Both the position numbers and the translations under genes were made by a program. A DNA stretch of 40,310 nt, from contig JAPEVF010000406.1 of NCBI GenBank assembly GCA_029747585.1, positions 1-40,310 on the forward strand, in the 5' to 3' direction. Each line of letters opens with the position of its first letter. The first letter of the stretch is position 1. The notes below the pieces were generated by a model that made no database searches, was not told the DNA's origin, and was given only the letters and a program-made list of their open reading frames with translations. This DNA is from Pleurotus djamor. Its lineage: Eukaryota > Basidiomycota > Agaricomycetes > Agaricales > Pleurotaceae. Positions 31,473-40,310 of the stretch are shown here, piece after piece.

Positions 31473-33069
31473 ATGTCAAAGTCTCTTTTTCCTCCAGAAA
31501 TTCTCCACTACATAATTCAGTCGGTCAACTTACTTCGTCAATAGGAGTCACCAATTCCGCGGTATGGGCTCTGGTCAAACCTCAAATGGACTACCATACT
31601 GTCATCTAAAATCTGGCAAACAATCGGCTTTGGAAACATCTCATCGAGCATCCTAAATACGCTTCAATGATTCGAGAATTGCGAATTGTTCCCGAAGTCA
31701 AGCATGCCTGTTGGCGAGCCCGATTCGAGGTTCTCAGATTTTGGAATCTTCCTACACTCTTCTCGCAGTTCCAGATCCATAATGAGAATAATTGTGGTTC
31801 TAACTACGAACAAACGAAGGTGTCTGAGATGCTGCTCACGCGTGCACTGCGTGGAATGGTCAACTTGGAAAGCTTTACCTGGGATCGCTGGGGTCCCGTC
31901 ACCGCCGCTGGAGATGAATTGGGCACACCCGAGGATGTTTGGACACTGACTAGTCATTCGCAGGTGCGGAAGCTGACCCGCTTGCTGAAGGGACGAGGCC
32001 AATCCTTGAGAACTAGGTTAGTGAGCTCACTCGTTTTTTTTTTGATGTGCATGTTGAACTCGCACCTCCCAAGTTCTTTCCCAGTATAGGAAAGAATCTG
32101 ACACATCTGAAAATGGAGCTGTTGTACATAGCGGACGATACAAACCGAAATGAAGGCATTCAAGGTGAAATTGACGTTGAAGGCGCTTACCGATTGCAAG
32201 TGAAGATATCTGCATTGAGGAGTCTCCTTGTGTCCTGTACTTCCCTTCAGGTGCGTGCTCTTCCTGAAAATCACGCATCCCACGCGGTCTCACTCGAACT
32301 TTTCAGGACATCGCTTTGGGTGTATTGGACTGGACGTTTAGGGAACAGATTTTGGTTGGTATCACTTCCGCCGTTGACCTTGCCAACGGGCCCCATATTC
32401 AATACGTGGAACTCCTGAACGTCACCGTCAATGGCTCTGTCATGGCGAACTTTCTAAACCGACACCCTACTCTTGTCACCCTAAAGGCTTACATGACCAC
32501 CTACGACGATACTGTGCCTTTCCGAATCTACGGAGTCCCCAAAACTATGAAACTGCTCCCTAATATCGAGGAAATCAATTTACCATCAAAGACACTGTCA
32601 ACTCTTCTCCCCCACCTTGCCTTTTCGGAACCGTCACGAATTCGGTCGTTGCGCCACATCTGCACGGATGACTGGTGTTCTAAGCCATACCTCAGGCTTG
32701 CTGAAATGACGAACCTCACCGAGCTACACGTCAAAAGCCTAGCCGAGCTTTCTCAGCTTGAAACTTTGATTCAGCTAACCCCACAACTGGAGGTATTTCA
32801 CGTCGGCTATGTCGTTGTACGAGTCTCCTATTACTCGAGGATGAATGATCTAATATCATGTTTCTTGCCATAGAGCGGAAGTCAATATTGTAGTCTCACT
32901 TCCGTATATCTCTAAGTGGTCGAAGTTAAGGGAGATCCACGGAATCGACTTATGGAAGCACCCCGAGAGACATGACCTGCCGCGGAGAGTCTTGCAAGAA
33001 ATTATAGCCGCCTGCCCGAACCTTCGTATCGCCGATGAGCGGATGATTACTTGCGTCAGACGCAAGTAG
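31473..33069 (+). pseudogene. broken F-box/LRR-type gene
   Basis: The start MSKSLFPPEILHYIIQSV resembles the beginning of fungal F-box proteins. Downstream, in other frames, come NNRLWKHLIEHPKYASMIRE, LESFTWDRWGP, IGKNLTHLKMELLYIADD, HPTLVTLKAYMTTYDD, a segment NLTELHVKSLAELSQLETL and CPNLRIADE, matching the leucine-rich second half of this large basidiomycete family. Two introns are clean (about 32016-32084 and 32251-32307). However, the frame changes after the first exon near 31530 without usable splice sites, a TAA interrupts at 31607-31609, and near 32870 the continuation (SKWSKLREIHGIDLW) is reached only by a frameshift. Three lesions favour a pseudogene; sequencing errors or unusual splicing remain possible. 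Confidence 0.6.
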
Positions 33070-33705
33070 TCTCGAACACGATTCTGAATGTATCGACCTG
33101 GGTCCTCGAGTCCCTTTGCCGCCCCTGGGCCGTCTAGGAGTTCAGTGACCCCAATTCAGTTTCGATAGCACGATGCCCGTAGTACCAATGTTACTGTATC
33201 TCCCCTATCGAGCAGAGCCCATGACAGTATTTTGTAGGACGGCTTCTTTGCCGTACATCCATGTGCATCTGTACCTCTAGTTTCAGTTCCCTCCAGGAAC
33301 CCATGCCCGTGCCCCTTCTGTCCGATTCCGGATGAATTGTTGCTCACAAGCGAGACATTGGCGAGACATCGAAACTCGATGTCCCTGTTGACGACATTGA
33401 CAACTTGACAGCTATGAAGATCAGTATAACAGGTAGTAACACCCCCTAGCACCAAGCGCGTTGACTACTCGAAATTACCTCCAGTGTACACTGTATCTTC
33501 TCTAGGAGTCTTTTGTTTGGTAGAGGTCTCTCCAACTCGCTCGCCAGCCCAACGCCAGCATGTAGGAAGTTTCCGACCTTCCGTGAAGCGACGGTTCTTC
33601 TGCTGTGACTGACGGTACCTAGTGTTCTATTTCCAGCCATCAAAGACGGTGATTCTAGTCCTTGTCATCTAAAGCTCCTTCCGTAAACTTTTCTAGCGTA
33701 TAGCG
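33070..33705. other. intergenic, nothing recognised
   Basis: It lies between the F-box remnant and the promoter of the secreted 193-residue protein. Only short frames without motifs are present. Confidence 0.5.
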
Positions 33706-33712
33706 TATAAAA
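33706..33712 (+). promoter_or_regulatory. TATA box of the 193-aa secreted protein gene
   Basis: TATAAAA on plus, 69 nt before the ATG at 33775. Confidence 0.6.
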
Positions 33713-33774
33713 GGGCTATAAACTGAGCCACAGAGAGCTCAGCAGAGGCATTCAGACTCATCACCCCACTCATC

Positions 33775-34472
33775 ATGCAGAAGCTTCTCAGCCTCATCAC
33801 CGCTCTTCTCATTCTTCCTTTGATTGCGATGACTGAAGGGAGCCCTTCGGTAATTGTGGTTTTATTGCCTATGGAAAGACACCCATCGCGCTAACAGTCG
33901 CTTTAGCAGTTGAACACGAGACAAGCATGCCAAACCTCGAACGTTGCCCAGTTCAACCCGCTCGCCGTTTTCAAGGTACCGCCCACATCGGGAGCAACCT
34001 CAACCCAAGTCGCAATGATCCAAGTCCAAACGATCCCTCACATAAGCTGGGGGATCCTTTCGACGGGCGTAGGAAACGGGGGCTGGCTCTTCTACGCGCT
34101 CCAGAACGGCGCGATCTTCCCCAAGTCTTCCATCCCTTTCCCCGCTCCAGTCTCGGTGGCGCTCACTAATGGGGAGTCGCCGCTTTTCGTTTCCACACAA
34201 TTCCCGCCCACCGCGTTCACCGGTTTCTGTTCCTCCGTAAGTTAACAATTAATCATCACAACTGGAGGGGTACATACTGATTGAATTCAATTTAGGCCAA
34301 TCCAGCCGGAGGGCCGAACTTGCTTACGGTTCAAGGACAGAATTTGTGGTCGCTTTGTCCGAATAACACGGCTGGAGGAAGGAATGATCTTATTTGGGCT
34401 CCAGTTGCGAACCATGCCCACTATTCCCTGGCTGCTTGCAAGGAGGTCGACGTCCAAATCATCCCGGCGTAG
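33775..34472 (+). CDS. secreted protein with four cysteines, 193 aa
   Basis: Exons: 33775-33849, 33907-34236, 34296-34472; introns 57 and 59 nt, phases zero throughout. Exon 1 encodes a signal peptide (KLLSLITALLILPLIAMTEG); the next residues, QLNTRQAC, could include a short propeptide. The mature part is rich in beta-prone and Gly/Pro/Ser segments (GGWLFYALQNGAIFP, ESPLFVSTQFPPTAF). It has four cysteines (C33, C133, C156, C183), enough for two disulfides, and one N-glycosylation site (NNT at 158-160). I do not recognise the family. Small size, a strong TATA box and secretion make an extracellular or cell-wall role likely. It is intact although its neighbours on both sides are decayed. Confidence 0.8.
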
Positions 34473-35270
34473 AAGTTGATCTTCAATGCAATAGTAGCCA
34501 GCACGAAGTAGGATAGAACAGCGGAGGGGTTCTATGTGTGTAGTTTGAAATACATGAAAGCGGTAATAGCCTTCTGATTAACCAAGCTTGATTCATAAGA
34601 GTATTACGAAGCGCCGTCGCTGGTGACCATGGAAGAGCTAACTCTGAGACGGAGTGGGATGGAAGTCAAGGCGATCGAGAGCGAGTCGGGATGGGATGGT
34701 GGAGGACAGGTAAACAGAGGCTTGAGAGGGGCTCGCCAACGAAGACGACGCAAAGAGGGAAGCCGACCGGTCACGGATGAAACAGCTGGAAACGGAGTAT
34801 GTCCAGGTCACCAAATCGCGGAGCGCTCAGACGTCGAGCAGAGATAGCTCAAAGCCGCAGAAGCAAGGTATAGGCTTTAGAGCAAAGGCGCGACTAGTAC
34901 TTATCGCACTCAGAAAGCTGCCAACTTCATTTCTTGTACACGTTCAGGATCCGTCGCTCTGAGCCACCACGGGGAATCATAAGCGTACCAGTTCAAGAGT
35001 CACGTCCAAATTTCTTTCTGGTTAAGATCTGTCACCAAGCGAGGTAGAAAACGCGTAGAGCACGATGAGTCTGAGGACAAGTTGGAACGCCGGAAATACG
35101 TCTTCACCCCTATATTTTTGCTGTCACGGTGGTCCGTGCGCCAGGACTGAACCTGGCGGGACTCTGAGGATCTTTATGACGCCTCTCGGTTGAACCTTTG
35201 GAACTTCGCATTCAGCTAGTGGGAATGCTAATATGGCCGAAATGTGCGCATTTCTCTTACTTATCTGAAT
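34473..35270. other. intergenic, nothing recognised
   Basis: A purine-rich plus-strand frame at 34623-34847 (Arg/Glu/Gly-rich) looks like low-complexity translation rather than a gene. Confidence 0.45.
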
Positions 35271-36678
35271 CTTCACAGTACTGACCAAGTACTGACGCGA
35301 AAAATCAAGCCGCTTCCCAACTCCCGAGTCGTTATTGAAAAATTTCGCTGTTCTGGGACGGCAATCCGGCCGCTCTCACAATGGGGATCTTTCGGCGTCG
35401 ATTGTAAGGGTGTCGATAGTATAATTGTCGGCATGGGGAACAATCTTCCTGTCTGCCTATACGTTCTGCCCCACCAGGCCCCCGGATGGGAGCTACGATT
35501 TTAAAATTTCATCCCTGGTCGACACCGCGCTGAAAAGCAAGGATCGTGCTATTGAGGTCTAATTGTCTTTTCTCTGAACTCAACCTCTTGACTGATCTTC
35601 GTTTGCGGGATAGGTTTCCCGAGTGCGTGAACGCGCGAAGCTTGCCAGGATGTCATAGATATCTTGATGTCACTTGCGCAGTTTTACTAAACGAACGAAA
35701 ACTATCTGAAGAATACCTATACGGAGTCCTTCACTCGGCTCTGGACAAATATGAGTCGGTATCATCTCAAATTGAACCAAGCATATGCAGCGCGGCTGTT
35801 GACGACCAGCTGACGACCAACGTTGTCTAGTAACCTCTTCCGTATCCTCAGCACCTGGAACGACGCGTTCTCGGAGATGGATGACTGGTAGACATTGCTG
35901 CTGGGTTCCATGTCCGGATCGACTCCGAAAGGCTTGAGTCTGAGCTTTGTGTTTGAGGGAGGCCATCCATTATCCAGCGTCAACGTAAGTGGGCCTTGCT
36001 TGTTCCTCGCTCTGAATAAAATATCTACTTAGGAGCTCCGACGAACCGACGAAATCTTTGCCCATGGCATGTACGACGACAAAAGCAACCTTCATATTCC
36101 TGTAAGCTCTTTTCCACTAATTTCTGGGCTCAACGGCCAACTCATCTTCCCTGTTGCCTCTACTTGACTTTTTGTAGTGTCGAAGACTTCAATACACTCG
36201 CGCGAAATAAGCACCATCCTGAAGAAGTGTCTTATACGCCTTCCATGGATCCCCAAGGCCTCAAACTCCATTTGGCGAAGAGCGACGACAACCGACCTGA
36301 GGCGTCGCTTACGTGTGTCATTGCATGTTGCAGGACGCCATCTCGTTCCCCCTCTTCCTCTACAACCTCATGTCCCACGAAATTTGGCTTGTCCTGGATG
36401 AATTGCAACGTATTCGAACGCCCACATGCAGAGATTCCCGAAATTTACACGATATGGCTAGTTTGGTTCAATGCCAATTGGTTGTTTTCGACTTCCAAAC
36501 GCCCTCGGTCTCGTTCCCCATCTTGGGTAACCTGTCCATGACTCCATCCCGTCACCCGCGATTTCCCAAGCGTAGTGGATCCTCTGCCTGCACTGCTTGC
36601 GGAGTCTCGCTCTTGACGTCGGACAGCCCTCGGCGCTTTGCGTTGTGGGCGTGCTTTCCCACTGTACTGACCAATTAA
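35271..36678 (+). pseudogene. decayed gene of unknown family
   Basis: One protein can be followed on plus through several interruptions: DGSYDFKISSLVDTALKSKD (about 35485-35545), a plausible intron to 35613, VSRVRERAKLARMS, stop, then ILMSLAQFY, stop, TNENYLKNTYTESFTRLW and RYHLKLNQAYAARLLTTS, stop, NLFRILSTWNDAFSEMDDW, stop, TLLLGSMSGSTPKGLSLSF up to 35985. After a normal intron come ELRRTDEIFAHGMYDDKSNL, then VEDFNTLARNK and DPQGLKLHLAKSDDN in a shifted frame, then DAISFPLFLYNLMSHEIW and MASLVQCQLVVFDFQTP. At least four in-frame stops and two frame changes mean it is not translated as written. The family is not recognised. Confidence 0.55.
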
Positions 36679-36761
36679 CCCCATTCCTCCGCCCTTGCCT
36701 GGTTTTTATCGTCTTCTTTCATCCGTTTTTATCACCCTCATCATAAGCCTCATCCCTCACG

Positions 36762-38579
36762 ATGGATCCTCTCGCACTGACCACATCCATCATCGAAATC
36801 GCCTTTAAAGTCAAAGATTCAATAGACACAGTCAGCCGACAACCATCTGATCAATCTCTTCTATGAAGACCTGATTCCTCGTTACAGCTTGCGCGACGCC
36901 GAAGTCGGGCAAAAGAACTCGCAAACGACGTTCTGGTCAATCTACTTCGTCTAGCAGAGTTCTGCGAAAGGAACAAGTCTGCCCTCTTATACACCGCTCT
37001 TGGACCGCTTCGAGATTCCTTGGATGTGTTGAAACGGTGAGTCTGATCATTCCATCGCCCATTTGTGTGATGCTGAGTGCATGTGCCTTCAATCAGTGAC
37101 CTCCACCGCATCCACCAACGATGCAAAGCCTACAAACCTACTCAGGGAAGCGCTACGTTCAAACGTCTCGCGTCTACTCTCAAGTTATGGATGGACTCTG
37201 ACGAGATCGAAGAAGATCTCGTCCGGATCAAGGATAGAACTCGAGATTCTTTGGAATTCATTATGGTACGCACCCCATATTCCCTACTACTGGCCAACCA
37301 CGTCTAAGGTAATGCCACCATTCATACTAGCTCTTGAGTTGCGCCCGCATGGAAGTGGGCATTATGAAACTCGAAGGCATCCTCGTCAGCTACGAAAGCC
37401 GCCGTCGGCTCCAACAGTTCGATTCTGCATTCACACAAGGGCTCCTCAATGGAGATCCAGGTCTTGGGGCTTTTGATCGCGTACGTGCATCATTTAAGTC
37501 AGTCATTCCGCTCACAAGTCTGACATGCTGTGTTTCCCTAGTCGCCATCTGAGGTTGACAATGTCGGCATTCGATACATCCGCTTGAAGGCCATGGAACT
37601 CATAGACGCAATCTCAATGGTAACCCTCATTATCAGGGTCAAAGTGCCCTTGAACTCCACCATGTACACTGTCCTCCCTGTCGTCCAACCGGCCCTGCAT
37701 AACATCATATTCAAAACGGCAGAGCTCCAAGCTCTCACCAGCAGCAAAGTTATCCTCATCTCAGAGCTCTGCGAAAACACCTTAGATCTCTTGCGTATGC
37801 TGGAACTCCTCGGAATGCTAGATATTTCACTGGGGATCCTGGGTGCCGTTGAGACCCGCCTTCGACAAACCCTAAGGCTCGGGACTCACAGGCTTCGACT
37901 ACCACGCCGCATCAAAGAAGAAGAAGAAGGGGCCTTGGATTTCTTGGAGAAAATTCTTTCTCTTCGAGACTGCTACACAATTAAGCATGCGCATGATCAA
38001 TCTGCGGCTTACTCTAGACGTGACGAGGACGTCGAACGTGCATCCGAATATATCCAATTCTCTCGCAGCCGACTAGAACGGAGGGCGTCGCCCACCAACT
38101 ACCATCGTATGAATTTCTTGGATAGTCTGGTGCCCTCAATCTGCTATTATTCCATCCAAGGGCAAGTAGAGGAATGCTTCAGCTACTGTGCAGAAGCTTT
38201 GGAGGTCATACAACCCTGCATCGCTTCCACTACACGCAAAAAGGATATCATCCATGCTGGAGCATTACAGTCACAAGTAGGAATATTATACTGGTTTGCG
38301 TCAGCGCAAGCCCGCAACGGCGATTATACATCTGCTTATTACACAGGGACGGAGTGTTTCTCTTCACTCGTAGCTCTTTCAAATATTGACAAATCTCTAC
38401 TTCCCGACAACTTCGACTACTTGCCAGAATTTCTGGGGTACTTGCAGGAGGACTTACCTACCTGGACCAGTTATGTGCGCAACCCGGAGCACCGGACCTC
38501 ATATATCGAGGACTACATCGACGAAGACGATGCAGCCGATGACTCCACAAGGCTGATTGTGTGGGGGGAGGCCTACTAG
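36762..38579 (+). CDS. helical N-terminal domain / TPR-like protein, 524 aa
   Basis: Exons: 36762-36830, 36888-37036, 37097-37265, 37331-37480, 37542-38579; introns 57-65 nt and phases consistent. The start MDPLALTTSIIEIAFKVKDS resembles the N-terminal helical domain found on many agaricomycete proteins, including NLR-like and TPR-containing ones. Helices with Leu/Glu/Lys/Arg heptads follow (KELANDVLVNLLRLAEFC, IEEDLVRIKDRTRDSLEF). The last exon carries helix pairs resembling degenerate tetratricopeptide repeats (YYSIQGQVEECFSYCAEALE and GILYWFASAQARNGDYTSAY). No NTPase motif is present, so this would be a scaffold or adaptor rather than a STAND ATPase. It ends in an acidic stretch (EDYIDEDDAADD). 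The assignment to TPR is by pattern only. Confidence 0.75.
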
Positions 38580-39660
38580 CTACTAGGTGAGATCCATTGA
38601 TCCATTCCTGCATGTACCCCGCTGACTTCGCCCTTAGCTACATTCCTATCATACGGGATATAGTCAGTCGACGATCGATGACTACCATCACTTTGATGGT
38701 GTTGACATTGGCAGTGACCTCCGTTCAACTTATATCCTGCTGCAATAAGTACTCCACTACTATGTAATTCTGCTTCCCTGATATCGCTAGTATGCCGATC
38801 CTGGCAGGACTCTGCTCAGCCATTCACTGAATCCCACCGCTCGATTACGACTCAATGTGTTCTTTCATTCCACTTTTATACATGTCATCCATACATTCAT
38901 GGACAAGAGGAGAATAGCCAGCGCTTCCTGGAATTACTCTTTGTATTATATTCAACGCCGGTTTCAACAACCCCCCCCCCCCCNAACTGATCAGATCGAT
39001 GTCACCAAAAAACGTTCCGAGATGTTGAGGTGCTCAACGAAGGGGTTCGAAGAGACACCGTAATCGTCCTTAAATGAAAGGTGAGTAACTTTGTTAGGTT
39101 TGATGGGGATGACCTGGATGAGAAAGTCGATGCTCGACCTTCCCAATCCTGAATCAGACGTCTGACATTGGTTTAGCATTTCGCACTGGCGTATTCGTTT
39201 TTTCGACCTTCTCGAAACATTTCATCGACCCTCTCAATCAAGATACCTGAATTCTGAGTACATACAGTTTTAGTCGGATTAGTTATTTAGCTATTAGGAT
39301 CTTGGTCGGATTGCGTCGTGAATTAGTATGATTGAAAAATAACTTGACCGACGAAATAGCTAGGGCGTGACAAAGGGTGAGTTTGGTGCTGTTTGGATGA
39401 AAGGGTGATGTCCTTACTAATACTTATAGCGCCCGAATCCGCAGTGGCAACAAGTTTGCGCGTTGATTTGAAGGTAGAGGCTTGTTCCGCTAAGGTATAA
39501 AAGATCGATATATGTATTAATGTATGTCTAAGGAGCCTACGTACCGAAGGGAATATAAGTCAGAGGTGTAAGTGTGAAGATAAAGTGCAACTAGTCTCGA
39601 TGATACCATGGGCGCTCGCACAGAATGTTAAGCGCGCGCGTCGGATAACCACTAGAAAAG
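38580..39660. other. no recognisable gene (1.1 kb)
   Basis: A/T-rich sequence without supported frames. A run of 13 C followed by an N (38971-38984) marks a homopolymer the assembly could not size. Confidence 0.5.
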
Positions 39661-39954
39661 CTACAAGCCCATATCCTCCACATATCTAGCTAGCATCTCA
39701 CGGGCTGTATCCCAGTCAACGTCTTCGTAGCTAAAGTTCTGATAGTCACAAGTAGCTGTAGGTAGTAATGGGAGATCGAAGGGCCACTGTGCGTTTGTGA
39801 AATCGAGACCGTCAAAAATCATGTTGTCGAGGTCATCCAATGGATGTTCGTGGGGTAGATTGGCTGCCACTCCCTCGCTGCTCTCATGAGCTGGAATGAC
39901 TACTTCAAGCGGTTGGACTGGTCCATGGCTGGGTAACTTCGCAGTAGGATTTGC
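39661..39954 (-). CDS. 3'-terminal exon of an acidic protein, partial
   Basis: A 97-codon open exon on minus, from a good acceptor (GGTATCAG) at 39955 to a TAG at 39661. The C-terminus is acidic and aromatic (DDLDNMIFDGLDF, QNFSYEDVDWD, AREMLARYVEDMG), as in activation domains of fungal transcription factors. Upstream on minus (about 39965-40035) a second coding-like stretch reads GLRHPRDAVKGSISKPSPTK, reminiscent of sequence following fungal homeodomains. It is in another frame, and only 11 nt (GTAGGTATCAG) would have to be removed to join them. I cannot resolve this, and the gene may be damaged or extend beyond the window. Confidence 0.4.
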   Translation of the reverse strand, partial: ANPTAKLPSHGPVQPLEVVIPAHESSEGVAANLPHEHPLDDLDNMIFDGLDFTNAQWPFDLPLLPTATCDYQNFSYEDVDWDTAREMLARYVEDMGL

Positions 39955-40310
39955 CTGATACCTACTTTAGTAGGTGAAGGTTTAGAAATGGACCCCTTTA
40001 CAGCATCACGAGGATGGCGCAATCCGTTAGACGCACGTGCTCAATGACAGAGATATCCCAAATAAGTAACGTGTCCAATGGGTTTGCGGGACGGCCGTCC
40101 CGCAGTAATCAAGGTTGTATCTTTGACCGTGATCGAGTTCGTGATCCTGAGTCCATGGCTAGAGCCTGATAGACGTTTTCACGACCATTGTACACACCAC
40201 ATGGATACGTATACGAATATTGTAGATACACAGAATGTTTGCCATATCCGTCCTTGAATTTACAACCGGGAACTCAGCTACGAAAGGGATGGCCTTTGAA
40301 AATGGTCCTA
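39955..40310. other. window end; possible further exon on minus
   Basis: Apart from the coding-like stretch at about 39965-40035 and the palindrome at 40085-40104, nothing is recognised. Confidence 0.4.
40085..40104. repeat. perfect 20-bp palindrome
   Basis: TGCGGGACGGCCGTCCCGCA equals its own reverse complement over all 20 bases, with no spacer. It is strongly G/C-rich in an A/T-rich setting. It could be a binding site for a dimeric regulator (CGG half-sites are typical of Zn2Cys6 factors) or a chance hairpin. Confidence 0.6.

Noticed and set aside
34623..34962. Arg/Glu/Gly-rich plus frames after the secreted protein gene
   Set aside because: Purine-rich low-complexity sequence with no start context, splice sites or motif.
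38971..38984. C-run with N considered as a structural (G-quadruplex-type) signal
   Set aside because: A single homopolymer with an N looks like a sequencing length error, and no spaced G-tracts are present.

Overview
The window comes from a nuclear genome of a filamentous basidiomycete, most probably an Agaricomycete. The genes are cut by many short introns (mostly 49-74 nt, GT-AG). Several families are characteristic of that class: a DUF6534-type seven-helix membrane protein pair, a MYND-finger protein, a microsomal P450, F-box/LRR remnants and a helical/TPR-like protein. Scattered single Ns beside homopolymer runs and one patch of dense Ns point to a draft assembly. All exon structures below were read by eye, and phases were checked so that each model stays in frame.

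Layout. 0-6.3 kb: a tRNA-Leu(AAG) with an intron, a ten-exon cytochrome P450 (-), and a MYND zinc-finger protein (-). 8.4-12.2 kb: a secreted kinase-like protein (+) facing a 57-residue secreted peptide gene (-), then a second peptide copy (-). 12.8-14.3 kb: an HMG-box transcription factor (-). 15.9-19.7 kb: two tandem DUF6534 membrane proteins (-) in which eleven of twelve exons have identical lengths. 20.5-24.6 kb: the mitochondrial DNA polymerase MIP1 (-), the conserved housekeeping anchor. 25.3-27.4 kb: a second peptide/kinase-like pair, inverted relative to the first. 28.6-31.3 kb: an isoprenylcysteine-methyltransferase-like protein (-) divergent from a secreted M28 aminopeptidase (+). 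31.5-36.7 kb: a broken F-box gene, an intact 193-residue secreted protein and a second decayed gene. 36.8-38.6 kb: a 524-residue helical/TPR-like protein (+). 39.7-40.3 kb: the 3' end of an acidic protein (-).

The most unusual content is the duplicated two-gene module: a secreted, lysine/proline-rich protein ending in a truncated phosphotransferase-like domain (HxDLHSGN and IDWG retained), convergent with a tiny secreted Lys-then-Ala/Pro/Asp peptide. The two kinase-like genes share an exon structure, promoter-proximal sequence and protein sequence. The three peptide copies share a TATA box and a 5'-UTR intron, and copies 1 and 2 differ almost only at silent sites, so they appear to be under selection. 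A functional link between kinase-like protein and peptide is my inference from co-duplication and shared composition.

The 31-37 kb part looks like accessory sequence with gene decay. Intergenic stretches longer than about 300 bases are listed, with what little can be seen in them.
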